Assembly: GCA_028716365.1 (NCBI GenBank)
Contig: JAQUPZ010000001.1
Span: forward strand, 1-64,000
Direction of reading: 5' to 3'
Length of the DNA: 64,000 bases
Source of the DNA: Kiritimatiellia bacterium
GTDB taxonomy: Bacteria; Verrucomicrobiota; Kiritimatiellia; UBA8416; YA12-FULL-48-11
How positions within the stretch are numbered: position 1 is the stretch's first letter; every line of letters starts with the position of its first letter. The notes under the pieces were generated by a model. It was not told the DNA's origin and did no database searches. It was given only the letters and a program-made list of their open reading frames with translations. Positions 46,969-57,500 of the stretch are shown one piece after another. Both the position numbers and the translations under genes were made by a program.

Positions 46969-48489
46969 TCAGCGGATTACATTCGGATCACGCGCCTTGA
47001 TGTATTCCAGGATCTTACGAGCGGTGTCCGTATAGACCATCACCTTGTCATAATCGAAGTCCACATTATTAAGATACTGTAGTACTATGGCGTCGCCAAT
47101 CCCGGTTCGGGGCAGGATGCCCGAAAAGAAGAACCCCATTTGCTCAAATTCACCGGTCAGGAAATAGGTAGCGGGATCTTCCAGGTTCAGGAGCAGGTTG
47201 ATGGCCGCCATGTGTTTCAAACACAGGTCACGCAGGAGCAGGCGCATTTCCCTGATTACATTGATTCCATAGCACCTGATCAGAATTTCGACATTCTGTT
47301 CGCTGGCATGAATATCAGTCTCTATTTCGGAATCCTGAGCTGGTAATTCGGGAGTAGAACCAGTTGGTACGGCGTAGTTGTGGTTTTTCGCGCCCAGGTT
47401 GTGATAAAGCTGTTCGACTATTTCCCGGTGCTGGGGCGGGGGATAGAGTGTAAGCGGGGTGGGCGGTTCAAGGTACTTGAAACTCAGCGCAACACTGATC
47501 CGCTGGACATGCTCTTCCTTCTCGGGTGTAATTCCCTTGAAAAGCCAGGTTTCCGGGCTGGTAGCCAATTCCAGGCCGCAGTCCTGAATGCCGTATTTCA
47601 CCATTACCTTTTGGGTAAAAACGTGATTCGTTACGGCATAGGCATACACACCCGATAAAGGGGATTTATTGGGCGTCGTGAAAAGATATTCGCAAAGACG
47701 ATTCATGCAACCCTGCCCGCGGTATTCCACGTTGACAAAAACAAAAGTCAGTTCCGCTATCCGGGCTCCCAGGTACGGGTAATGGAGGGCGGCATGGCCC
47801 ATGAAGCGGTTATCTTTTGTCACCGCCACGGCTGATACCAATTGACCGGACCGATTCAGTTCCAACAGGCGGTCGGGATAATAGATGTGCTGGTCAAAAA
47901 ACGTGTAGCCATGGGACTTATATGCGCAACGCGAGACTTCTATCGCCTCGTCCGGTTGCAAAGCACGCACATCGTACTCGATCTTTTCCTGGATTACAGG
48001 CGCTTCCTGCTGCGCAGTCATGGCCTTTAACTCGGCTTGTGAATAGTATTCTTCGATACGTTTGCTCGGCAGGTATTTGATGAGCCGCGTTTCCTTACCA
48101 TTGGCCCCGAGGTTATGGAATGAGACATCATCCAGCATCTTTTTCATTAGAAAGACACCGAGCCCGGAACCTGACGCCGCTTCCAGATCTTTCCCGGGTT
48201 CATACTGGGGCAGACGGGTGGGATCAAAAGGAATGCCTTTTTCTTTGACGGTCACCGTTATGCCAAGGGCAGTTCGTTCACAAATGATATCGAAAGTATT
48301 GGTCTCGCCTGAGGCAAAAGCGTGTTCAATAACATTGGTAATACATTCTTCCAGTCCAACTTCGATCTTGTATAAATCCTCATCGCCAAAGCCGAACTTG
48401 CGCGCCGTTTCCCGGACACAGAGCAGGGCAATCGGCAGATATGAAAGATCGTTCGGTAATGTTAATTTCAAGCTACCAGTTTCTCCCAT
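46969..48489 (-). CDS. RsbW-like ATPase plus GNAT acetyltransferase-domain fusion
   Basis: 506 residues from the ATG at 48489 (GGGAG 8 bases upstream); the frame extends to 48594. The N-terminal third (about 10-140) is a HATPase_c_2 anti-sigma-kinase-like domain: LYKIEVGLEECITNVIEHAF (N box) and GSGLGVFLMKKMLDDV (G box). The middle part (about 170-310) is a GNAT-like acetyltransferase domain, with RFMGHAALHYPYLGARIAELT and VEYRGQGCMNRLCEYLF. A C-terminal region (about 400-506) is unassigned. The fusion could couple partner switching to acetylation. Near a STAS protein gene on the same strand. Confidence 0.85.
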   Translation of the reverse strand: MGETGSLKLTLPNDLSYLPIALLCVRETARKFGFGDEDLYKIEVGLEECITNVIEHAFASGETNTFDIICERTALGITVTVKEKGIPFDPTRLPQYEPGKDLEAASGSGLGVFLMKKMLDDVSFHNLGANGKETRLIKYLPSKRIEEYYSQAELKAMTAQQEAPVIQEKIEYDVRALQPDEAIEVSRCAYKSHGYTFFDQHIYYPDRLLELNRSGQLVSAVAVTKDNRFMGHAALHYPYLGARIAELTFVFVNVEYRGQGCMNRLCEYLFTTPNKSPLSGVYAYAVTNHVFTQKVMVKYGIQDCGLELATSPETWLFKGITPEKEEHVQRISVALSFKYLEPPTPLTLYPPPQHREIVEQLYHNLGAKNHNYAVPTGSTPELPAQDSEIETDIHASEQNVEILIRCYGINVIREMRLLLRDLCLKHMAAINLLLNLEDPATYFLTGEFEQMGFFFSGILPRTGIGDAIVLQYLNNVDFDYDKVMVYTDTARKILEYIKARDPNVIR

Positions 48490-48691
48490 GTACAGACTCC
48501 CTTTCTGCATTCTTTTGAATAGCCGCGAAATGATGGCCAATGCTCTACTGGAGGTCAAGACTGAAGCTTGGTGAACGATGGCACTTGTGACCATTATAAG
48601 GTATTTGTGCCCGATAGCCGGGAAAGAAAAGTTGAGTTTCTATCTGGACTTGTTGAAAAAATGAACGTAACTGTTCTGATAGTCAGAAATA

Positions 48692-49519
48692 ATGAAACAC
48701 ACAATCAAGCTTCTCACTGCCCTGCTGCTCGTCGCGACAAGTATGACTTTTGCCGCAGAAACCAGGCTGACTGATCCCAGGCTTACGTTAATGAAATGGA
48801 CTGTTGATGGTGTACCCCGCGAGGCAGGAGTGTATATTCCCAAATCGGATACAACGAATACTTTCCCGCTGGTTTTTGTGTTTCATGGGCGTAATAGTTC
48901 CATTAATTCGACTATCAAATATTTTGCTTTTCATGACCAGTGGCCAGATGCGGTTATTGTCTATATGCAGGGCCTTCCCATGTCTATCAGCGGCGGAAAA
49001 ATGAAAGGTGATACAGGATGGCAGTTAAATTACGGCGAGAAAGGTGATCGTGATCTTAAATTCCTGGACGCGGTACTTGAGACGCTTCGGGAAAAGAGTT
49101 CCATAGACAATAACAGGATCTACGTTACCGGCCATTCGCTCGGTGCAAGTTTCATCTATCTTCTCTGGCAGACTCGCGGCGATATATTCGCCGCAGTCGC
49201 GCCAGTAGCGACCGGACTGCAAAATGCGCTCACAAGCAGCAAACCGCCTGATCTAATGACCCCGAAGCCGATGCTGCATATTGCCGGACGAAAAGATTCC
49301 ATTATCAGGTTTAAGATACAAGAGGCCACGGTCAATATGGTTAAGCAAATCAACGGATGTGATGTTAAACCCGTCAAATGGGGAAACAATATGTGCGCAA
49401 AATATCCATCAAGTACTGATACACCAGTGGTGACATATTTCCATCCCGGGGGACACGAAATGCCGAAGGACGCCGTTTCTCTGATCATTAAGTTCTTCAA
49501 AGAAAATCAAAAACCATGA
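48692..49519 (+). CDS. secreted PHB depolymerase/feruloyl-esterase-like hydrolase
   Basis: 275 residues with a signal peptide (about 1-21). Alpha/beta hydrolase of the LpqC/feruloyl-esterase-like group: VFHGRNSS (oxyanion side), GHSLGAS (nucleophile Ser), and C-terminal HPGGHEMP (His). An acid Asp is likely in the intervening AGRKDSIIRF. Typical targets are ester groups on plant polysaccharides. It is followed by an esterase gene that overlaps its stop by 4 bases if the long frame is used. No clear ribosome site. Confidence 0.87.
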   Translation: MKHTIKLLTALLLVATSMTFAAETRLTDPRLTLMKWTVDGVPREAGVYIPKSDTTNTFPLVFVFHGRNSSINSTIKYFAFHDQWPDAVIVYMQGLPMSISGGKMKGDTGWQLNYGEKGDRDLKFLDAVLETLREKSSIDNNRIYVTGHSLGASFIYLLWQTRGDIFAAVAPVATGLQNALTSSKPPDLMTPKPMLHIAGRKDSIIRFKIQEATVNMVKQINGCDVKPVKWGNNMCAKYPSSTDTPVVTYFHPGGHEMPKDAVSLIIKFFKENQKP

Positions 49520-49593
49520 GATACATCGTTGAGGACTTTTGGATGTCTCTACAATCTGGCTGCCGAGCGCGTGGCGAAACTGGCCAATTACCC

Positions 49594-50742
49594 ATGAAAA
49601 CTTTGATAGTTTCAATGATAATATTTGCTGCATACACAGGCTTGTCCGCAGATAATTTTCGCGACGATCCGGCGAAATATTGGAACGCCAAAGAACTGGT
49701 AGCTCCTCCGAAATATAAGCCGGCTGGCTTTTCCGACAGTGAATCGGAAGGCCTTGAGGCTATAATGTTCGAGGGGATGCCTGTAAACGGAGTAAAAATG
49801 CCGGTTTTTGCATACATAGGTTATCCGGAAGGCGAAGTGCCAAAGGGCGGTTTCCCCGCAATCGTTCAGGTTCATGGCGGTGGCGGAACAGCATATCCCA
49901 AGTATGTCAAGCTGTGGAACCGCCACGGTTATGCGGTCATTTCGCTTGACTGGTATAATCAGCGTCCCACATTTAAAAACACCGGAAGCGAGCTTAAATT
50001 GACGCAGGTACCTCTTGAAGGCGGGAAAAGGCAGGAGCATGTTCCGAATGTCGGAAATATAGTTCTGGCGCATTCTCTTCTGAGGAGCCTGCCGAAAGTC
50101 AATCCTGACAAAACAGGTTTCATCGGTATTTCCTGGGGAAGTATTTATGGCTCAATGGTCACGGCGGTGGACGACAGATTCAAGTTTATGCTTCAAGTTT
50201 ACTGCGGAGGCGTCAACAGGACAAATTCAACGTTTATAAACGGTAGATTTCTCCACGCCGCAAAATCTCCTTTATACTGGCTTTCGAACACGAACGACCA
50301 GAACATAACGCCGGAAGCTCTTCAAGCCGCTTTTGACGAAGCCCCCACATTCGTCAATGAAGCCATGGTGATACGACTACCACACGCCCATATCGGGTAT
50401 GAATTCACTGCAAGTTTCAGAATAGCAGACGCCGTTTTAAAGGGCACTCCGCCGCTCCCAAAGCTTGGACGATCCACGATAAAGGACAGCGTGATCAGTG
50501 CTGAACTGCTCGAAAAAGGCAAAGGGATCAAGCGCTGCGTGCTTTGCTATACATTGGATTTCGACGTCACGCCATGGCATAAGAGAGCCTGGAAGTCTTT
50601 ACCCGCCGAAGTGAACGGTAATATCGTTTCCGCGAAACTGCCGGACGGTGTCTGCCAATGTTTTCTTTCAGCTTATGACGAAGAGGACAAATGGAACAGC
50701 TGTTGCGGTTCAAGCAATCTGCAGACTTTCAATAAAAAGTAG
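49594..50742 (+). CDS. secreted acetyl-xylan-esterase-like alpha/beta hydrolase
   Basis: 382 residues from the ATG at 49594 (signal peptide about 1-20); the frame extends to 49516. Motifs: VHGGGGTAYPKYVKLWNRHG (oxyanion loop), GISWGSIYGS (nucleophile Ser) and IRLPHAHIGYEFTA (His). The group has dienelactone-hydrolase/acetyl-xylan-esterase character. A C-terminal segment (about 290-382) is beta-rich. It follows the other esterase closely, so both probably de-esterify the same polysaccharide. Start choice is uncertain because no strong ribosome site is present. Confidence 0.82.
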   Translation: MKTLIVSMIIFAAYTGLSADNFRDDPAKYWNAKELVAPPKYKPAGFSDSESEGLEAIMFEGMPVNGVKMPVFAYIGYPEGEVPKGGFPAIVQVHGGGGTAYPKYVKLWNRHGYAVISLDWYNQRPTFKNTGSELKLTQVPLEGGKRQEHVPNVGNIVLAHSLLRSLPKVNPDKTGFIGISWGSIYGSMVTAVDDRFKFMLQVYCGGVNRTNSTFINGRFLHAAKSPLYWLSNTNDQNITPEALQAAFDEAPTFVNEAMVIRLPHAHIGYEFTASFRIADAVLKGTPPLPKLGRSTIKDSVISAELLEKGKGIKRCVLCYTLDFDVTPWHKRAWKSLPAEVNGNIVSAKLPDGVCQCFLSAYDEEDKWNSCCGSSNLQTFNKK

Positions 50743-50851
50743 AGTTAATATAACCCCGAGCTGGGGCAAAAGCTTGCTGCGCGAAATTAAATAAGTTAAG
50801 GTCTTTCCTTAGTCGAAAGAACAGGTGTCGTAACCTTATAGGAGACAAGTC

Positions 50852-53800
50852 ATGATCTATTCCACTTCGTTGTCGAAAATGTCGGTTCTTTTGTCATGTA
50901 TCATTCTTTTATCTTCAATGGATGTGGTAAAGGCCGGTAGTGGTGATGAAGCAAGCCAGCTCCTCAAGTTGTGGGGGCGGGATCAGGGGCTATGCGTTAT
51001 TATCGGTGCAGGTAAGCCAGAATCCATAAAGCTGGCAACTGAATTGGCGTCCACCGGAAAGATTCTGGTTCATGGTATTGCCCTTGATGAAAAATCACTT
51101 CTGGAAGGACGAAAGCTTATTAATAAGAAGGGCTGCGACGGATTTGTCAGCCTCGAACGTCTGGGGTTAAATCCTTTGCCCTATCGTAATAATCTGGTGA
51201 ATTTCGTTGTGGTTAATGATCCTGGTAAGGCAACTGCCGCCGGGTTCAATGAGAAAGAAGCAATGCGGGTTTTGGCACCCTGGGGTAAGCTCTGTGTCCG
51301 CGATTCGAAAAAATGGCGGATGGTAACCAAGGAATTGTCCACAACCATGGATGAATGGACGCACAACGTCCATGGTCCTGATGGAAATCGTGTTTCACGT
51401 GATACCGGTATCACATTCCCAGTGGGTTACCTCTGGCATGGCGGGCTTCCATTCAATATCGATAACAGTAAACGTCATGAGAACCGTTATTCCAGTACCC
51501 GCGCTATGGCTATCATTGGCGGACGGTGTTTTACCTTTTCTGATTCGGTGATCGAAAACCTCAGTGGTGCACATTTTATCGGTGAAGAACTTGATCAGTA
51601 TGTCACGGCTCACGATGCGTTTAACGGCATTGTTTTGTGGCGCAAGCGAATCGGCCGTGTATTTTACGGTGGTCTCTGGTACATGAACTGGGCCCCGTTT
51701 GCCGCGGTGGGCGACCGGGTTTATACAGTTTCAGAGAAGGGTGCTTTGCAGGTACTTGACGCCGCTACCGGTGACACGGTCAATATAATTGTCACAACTC
51801 ACGTGCCTGGCGAAATCCTGGTTGACCAGGGAATTGTAGTCAGTGCCAACTGGAAAGATGGCACGTGGCTCGGTGAAAGTAAGATCAATGCCTGGGAACG
51901 CATACGCATGCATAGTGGAGTAAGCGAAGGGACGATCGAAGCTTTCGATTGCGCAAGCGGGAAACGACTATGGCAGATGCCTAATCTTGCCACATCGATT
52001 CGCAGTGCTGGTGGAGTGGTGTTTGCCTCATTACGTGCCGGAGTGGATTTGCTAGAAGAGAGCCATCGTCAACAGCCCAGGGATTCCTCGAAGGTCAAAG
52101 TTGAAAATCCAAAACGTCCGGCCCAGTCGATTGTCGCCCTTGATCTGAAAACGGGGAAACAACTGTGGCAGGTTACAGCCGAGAAATTATCTCCAACAAA
52201 TTATGAGACAGTGAGTCTGCGGGTTGATACGGCAGGACTGGGCGTTGTGACGGTAATCCTGGGGCAGATCTCCAGGGAAAGCGATGTTACTGTACTTTCT
52301 GCCAAGACGGGTGAATGTCTTATTCAGCCGGCTTCTGGAACTCTTCCAGTTTTGCTGGATGGTGCCATTCACATGAGTGGCAAGAAGTATGATCCGGCAA
52401 CCGGGAAAGAACTCGGGATTTCATCAAATGTAATTGGAGCGACAGTCTGCACTCCAAGTTATGTTGTAGGAGACATAATCATCAGGAATCGCGGCTGTGC
52501 GTTCAGTGTGGGTGGGAAGCCGATGATTTATGCCGGTGCCAGGGGAGCCTGCTATACTGCCTCGATACCTGCTTACGGAGCTTTATATACGCCACAGAAC
52601 TGGTGCACATGCTGTCCGCCACAGATTGCGGGATTCATCTGTTTCGGTCCGATTCGTGCCGAACCAGGCGAAGCTGACATGCTGAAAGCACCGGTAGTGG
52701 AAAAAGGTACAGCTTATGATCGTCCTATAACTCCTGATGCCGGCACTGGCGAGTGGCCTATGTTTCGACAAGGTGTAGCACGCAGCAGCAGCACGACTGT
52801 CTCGCTTCCGTCCAAGCTTAATGTGAAATGGCAGCAAAAGATTCCAACCCCAAAACTCGATAGTCCAATTGCTCTAAACTGGCGTGAATTTTTGAATTCT
52901 TCCTTAAGCGCGCCGACTGTCGCAGGCGGTGTGGTTGTGACTGCTGTCATGGATGCCAACCAGGTAGTCGGGCTGGACCTGGCTACCGGTCGAATCAAAT
53001 GGTGCTTCACTGTTGGCGCCAGGGTGGATTCTTCGCCAACAATCCAAAACGGTGTTTGCGTTTTTGGTTCACATGACGGGTATATCTACGCTCTTGATGG
53101 TCAGAGTGGTAAGTTGAAATGGAAAAGCCGGTTGGCCCCCGGCGATGAACGGCTGGTGTCCTATGGCAAGGTGGAATCAGTATGGCCGGTAATCGGAACC
53201 GTTCTTGTGTCAGATGATCTGGTTTATGCCTCGGCTGGGAGGACCCAGGGGTCGGACGGTGGCATCGTGGTCAGGGCCCTGTCTCTTAAGAGTGGTGATG
53301 TTGTCTGGTCGAGAGCCCTTCCGCCGTCGGACAACGTACATAAATTGCGCCGCAATGATTTGCTTCTCAAGACCGGTGATACGTTGCAGCTCATGAACAC
53401 GCGGCTGGATCTCAAGAATGGTGAAATCCGCGAAAACCCGCTTGAAGCTATAGGCGAGTATCAAACCAAACTTCAATATTTTAGTTATAGTATCAACCAG
53501 GCCAAGCTGAGGTTGAAAACAGCCACAACCGGAAAGGAAGCAATAGAGAAGCAGATCGCCAAACTTGAGGCGGAGCAGCAGGCGTTAAAGAAACCGGAAA
53601 GTGAAATTGCGCCTTTTGTAGGAAATAGTTCGCGCAGTCGCGAAGGATTTGTGGATTGGACTTGGCCCAGACTGGGCGATCGTATTTATATGCAGATGAA
53701 CTACGGTAATATCAGCGGTAGCTTGGTGAGCTGGGACGGAGCAGGTGTGTGCAGTATGAAGGATGACAGGAATATTTCATATTTTACTTTGGCGAAAGTT

Positions 53801-54094
53801 GGCAAGGCTGGTGAAAAGGTGTCGGCAAAAGCGGACTGGACGCTGTCGCTTCCTTCTGAATATCAGGTTACAGCCATGGTGCTTTGCCCTGCAGGGGTGG
53901 TGGTCTCAGGCGGTATCTACAGTGTTGAGAAACAGGCAGCTAAAGGGTTTGTCACTGTTATTTCCCGCGATGGAGGAACAAAAAACCTGGAACAGCTCTT
54001 CGACGCACCGGTGGTTTTTGGTGGAACAGCTGTTCTGAATAAAAAGATCTGCGTCACACTCGTAAACAGTTCCATCTGCCTGGTGACAGAGTAA
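50852..54094 (+). CDS. methyltransferase-like plus PQQ-type beta-propeller fusion, secreted
   Basis: 1,080 residues. Signal peptide (about 1-28). A small N-terminal Rossmann domain (about 40-165, LCVIIGAGKPESIKLATELA and LAPWGKLCVRDSKKW) resembles a degenerate SAM-methyltransferase. Then DEWTHNVHGPDGN and two sets of PQQ-type propeller repeats: FDCASGKRLWQ, LDLKTGKQLWQVTAE, LDLATGRIKWCF, LDGQSGKLKWKS and LSLKSGDVVW. Near 840-930 a short coiled coil (KEAIEKQIAKLEAEQQALKK). Known only as a PVC-typical fusion; a redox, binding or scaffold role is possible. AGGAG precedes the ATG. Confidence 0.85.
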   Translation: MIYSTSLSKMSVLLSCIILLSSMDVVKAGSGDEASQLLKLWGRDQGLCVIIGAGKPESIKLATELASTGKILVHGIALDEKSLLEGRKLINKKGCDGFVSLERLGLNPLPYRNNLVNFVVVNDPGKATAAGFNEKEAMRVLAPWGKLCVRDSKKWRMVTKELSTTMDEWTHNVHGPDGNRVSRDTGITFPVGYLWHGGLPFNIDNSKRHENRYSSTRAMAIIGGRCFTFSDSVIENLSGAHFIGEELDQYVTAHDAFNGIVLWRKRIGRVFYGGLWYMNWAPFAAVGDRVYTVSEKGALQVLDAATGDTVNIIVTTHVPGEILVDQGIVVSANWKDGTWLGESKINAWERIRMHSGVSEGTIEAFDCASGKRLWQMPNLATSIRSAGGVVFASLRAGVDLLEESHRQQPRDSSKVKVENPKRPAQSIVALDLKTGKQLWQVTAEKLSPTNYETVSLRVDTAGLGVVTVILGQISRESDVTVLSAKTGECLIQPASGTLPVLLDGAIHMSGKKYDPATGKELGISSNVIGATVCTPSYVVGDIIIRNRGCAFSVGGKPMIYAGARGACYTASIPAYGALYTPQNWCTCCPPQIAGFICFGPIRAEPGEADMLKAPVVEKGTAYDRPITPDAGTGEWPMFRQGVARSSSTTVSLPSKLNVKWQQKIPTPKLDSPIALNWREFLNSSLSAPTVAGGVVVTAVMDANQVVGLDLATGRIKWCFTVGARVDSSPTIQNGVCVFGSHDGYIYALDGQSGKLKWKSRLAPGDERLVSYGKVESVWPVIGTVLVSDDLVYASAGRTQGSDGGIVVRALSLKSGDVVWSRALPPSDNVHKLRRNDLLLKTGDTLQLMNTRLDLKNGEIRENPLEAIGEYQTKLQYFSYSINQAKLRLKTATTGKEAIEKQIAKLEAEQQALKKPESEIAPFVGNSSRSREGFVDWTWPRLGDRIYMQMNYGNISGSLVSWDGAGVCSMKDDRNISYFTLAKVGKAGEKVSAKADWTLSLPSEYQVTAMVLCPAGVVVSGGIYSVEKQAAKGFVTVISRDGGTKNLEQLFDAPVVFGGTAVLNKKICVTLVNSSICLVTE

Positions 54095-54380
54095 CCGGCA
54101 TTAATAATATCAGGTATATTAATGACCAGTGCACACGCCGATACCAACCTCCATCATCGGTAATAGGACCGGCTTATACTGCTTTAATACATTCAGTAAA
54201 TTGTTGAAGAAGTCTCATTCAGCCTATTATCTGGTTCCATATTTCTTGTTCATAGTTAACCAGCATAGGGGAATACTATCAGATTCTGGTTGATACGTCG
54301 TGACTGCCGGATTGGTAATCAGTCTTACGAGTTGGTTGACAAGACTGTCAGATTGCTATTGGAACTGACAAGGAGTTGTA
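54095..54380. other. spacer between the PQQ fusion gene and tRNA-Gln
   Basis: About 286 bases without an ORF that I would call. It has a slightly AT-rich composition, and no clear terminator or repeat is visible. Confidence 0.5.
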
Positions 54381-54454
54381 TGGCTGCCGGACTAGGACTT
54401 GAACCTAGACAAACAGATCCAGAGTCTGTTGTGCTACCATTACACCATCCGGCA
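54381..54454 (-). tRNA. tRNA-Gln(CTG)
   Basis: A 74-base tRNA including encoded CCA. Acceptor stem TGCCGGA pairs with TCCGGCA; discriminator G; D-arm with GTAATGGTAGCAC; anticodon loop CTCTGGA with anticodon CTG, which reads CAG (Gln); T-loop GTTCAAGTC. All stems close. It lies alone between two large genes. Confidence 0.96.
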
Positions 54455-54551
54455 ATTTGCGAACTGGGACTCTGGCAACTATGCCTGTTATTTTCAAGCA
54501 AATTCAACTTTTTCGCCTAAAATCCAGAGTCCATAAAGAACTACAGTTTAC

Positions 54552-57500
54552 CTAAAAATAGTTCGAAGACCTACGAAGCGATTCCAGTTCGGCGGCGGCA
54601 TAAGCGCGACGCTTTTCCTGAAAATAGCTGTATTCGGCCTTTTCAGCATCTGTCCACGTGTTGTGCTGCGTGTAGGAACCACAGAAGGGAATAAGAAGAT
54701 CCAACCAACAGGCGAAAGTACGTTTTTCGTTCTCGCTGACCTTAACATTGTTGTGAGTGGTTTCAAAATGATCCATGATTTTACTCTTGCACGCCCCCGT
54801 GTGGTACGGTGGGAGCATCACGGCGCGGCTGCGGGGCTTGAGCCATGTCATCCACGGGTTCTTGTCGGGATTGCCGGATGTAGTGATAGTAACGTAGGAC
54901 TGCGTGTATGCGCGTTTGGGGGCCACTTGTCCTTCGCCGATCAGTTTCACACTCTCCGGCTTAGCCATCTCTCCTGTCAGGCTGATTTTATTCTTCCCGA
55001 TTTTTGAGGCGTTGTGGCAACTCACGCAGTGCCTGTCGAAAATGGGCTGGATGTCCTGAACAAAACTGAAGCCATCCACAGATGCGTCTGCATCAAGCGA
55101 GCGTGGTGCGTTAACTCCTAGGTAATTTTCCACACTATCCAACCAGTACTGGGATGCGAGTCGCCTGATCAATGGATGCTCCTTGTCGGCAAAGGGCTTG
55201 AGCTTCTGGAACGGCTTGGAAAGAGCCACCGTGGTTTGACGGGTGTTCGCTGCCTGCGCCACCACGTTCATCTTGTTCTCATGACAGCCAATACAGGAGA
55301 AATGCTCACCGTTCTGGAGCGTCGACCAACTTCGCATGGACTGGATGGTATAGCCTTTGGCATCAAGCACCTGAAAGTAGACTGGCGTGTGGGCGGGCAC
55401 CTCAAAGCTGCAACTGCCATCGTCCTCTATGTCAACCTCGCCTAGGACATGTTTGACATCCCAACTTCCGCTGTTAAGCGAGATCGGTGTCTGGCAGAGC
55501 CCTGTCTCGCACTCGCCCCCGTTCTGTCCGTAACCCATGCGAGCAACGCGGTATTCCAACGCTATAACGCGGATTTTTTTTGCAGTACCACGTGCTATAC
55601 CAGCAAGTCCAGGCCCTTGATAAACGTCCTGCACGATGTAGACTCCGTTATTATTCTGCGAGGCAACAAACGATGAGCGCACCGGTGGCGGTGTACGGGC
55701 CATAACGGGAATGATCTGGCCCGTACTTTGCCAGTCATCGAACGCCAGCAGCTCACGCACACCGTCTGGCTTCATGTAATAGACGCCTAGTGGAGGATTA
55801 AAAGGGCCAAATGGTGGTAAATACCCCTCCGGGCAGAATGAACACAGGTAATTCTCCTCATCAAACGCATAGGGATGCGTGTACTGCGGACCGAACTGTC
55901 CGAAAACGTCTATCTTCAGGTCGAAGTAGGGTTTGGATGGATCAGGTGGTTCAGGCTTGATAAAGTCGGCAGATTCGCGTCCGAGATCCCCATTGAGCTT
56001 GGTGTTGACAAACTCGATACCCTTGCCCGCCTGAATACCCTTGGAGCGGTCGATCAGACCGAGCTTCCCCTTGTAAATAGAGTGATGTCCTGCAATCAGA
56101 CCGATCACTTTCTGTGAACCCGGAATGCCGCGCGCATGGATAATCGCCGCCGGGAACATGCTGTTATTTCCATAGTATTCCGTCTGTGCTGTGCCATCCG
56201 GATTCATAGAAATAAGCGGATGGGTGAAGAGAGCGCTACGGTCATTGTACTCCCAGCGGGTAAAGACGATACGACCATCCTCCAGTATTTGAGGGTTGTT
56301 CGTCATGAGCTGGTCGAATGTCAGGCGGCGGATATTTCCTCCATCGGCATCGCAGGAATAGATGTTTCCACCGGCGCGGTACCAACAGTCGCTGATATGA
56401 ACATCGCGTGTCGATGTAAAGACAATGCGGCCGTTCGGCAGGAATGTTGGTTCGCAGTCGGCAACAGGTAACGGCTTACCGTCTTTTAAGATAGGAAATG
56501 TGATCTGAGTCACCCGACGCGTTGCCATGTCCATTGTATAGAGGTAATAGGAATCTGTTTCGAAATTGTCACGCATTGAAAAGACTAGTGTCCGAGCGTC
56601 CCAAGAAATATTCGGGTAACAGATGACACCTTCAGGCTTCTCAAGCAACACCTCATGTTGGACAGTACCATCCTCGAGCAGGGTTCCCATACAAAGTTGC
56701 CCGCCCTTTTTGAAACCAAAGGTGTAGTCGCGGATCTGCTCGTCGGGAATATCGTATTTCCCGGCAAGTCCTTGCATACAGCCGAAAATAAAGTGCTTAG
56801 CATAGATAAATTGGGTGGCTTTCCCACGCATATTTTGCAGACGTGTCCCGCGTCGCGCGGCGCAGGCATCGAGATACAACGAGCGCCAGCGCGGATCACA
56901 AGCCGGGACTTCACCTTCGACGAGTTGATCCATCTTCTGCCACAGTATGCTCACTCCGGGATTATTATCGGGAACCCGCCCTAAAACCTTCTGCACCATG
57001 GAACGCTCTTTTTCATTATCGTTACCTGACGTGAAGACTCTGGCAATATCGAGCCCGGCATCCTGATAGAGCCAGTCGCGTTCAAGCCGGTGCCGCGGGA
57101 ATGCAATATCCGGTGGGTTCTTGACAGGATAATCGGAAGGATGTGCATCATAACAAGTGATTTCCGCTATCTGGATGTTCAGATTCTTCCCATCACCAGC
57201 TGTCGGAAGCCCCACTTTGCGGCACCAGGGAATCTGTGCCTCAGGCATCCACGGCCCGGGATAACGCTGCTGGTACGAGTCATTAACACGAACCTTCAAA
57301 TAGCGAGTCGTGACCGGGTTCCAGTTCACAAAGGCAGAGTTGGAGTTGGACGTTGCGGGCAGGTCTTTTTTCTCTACGAGTAGTCGGATTTGCTCCCGGC
57401 CTTGTGCGTCGGCACAAGCGGAAATGCTCACATTCTTCGCCAGCACATAGACCCAGGCGTTGCGTGCTACGAAACGCATTCCTGAAACCATTCGTTCCAC

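Noticed and set aside
46962..46975. Hairpin CCGCTG-GT-CAGCGG as a terminator
   Set aside because: It overlaps the stop codon of the ATPase-GNAT gene and has no T run.
50754..50766. Hairpin CCCC-GAGCT-GGGG as a terminator
   Set aside because: Only four base pairs and no T run after it.
54290..54520. Plus-strand frame over the tRNA
   Set aside because: It spans tRNA-Gln on the opposite strand and has no coding features.
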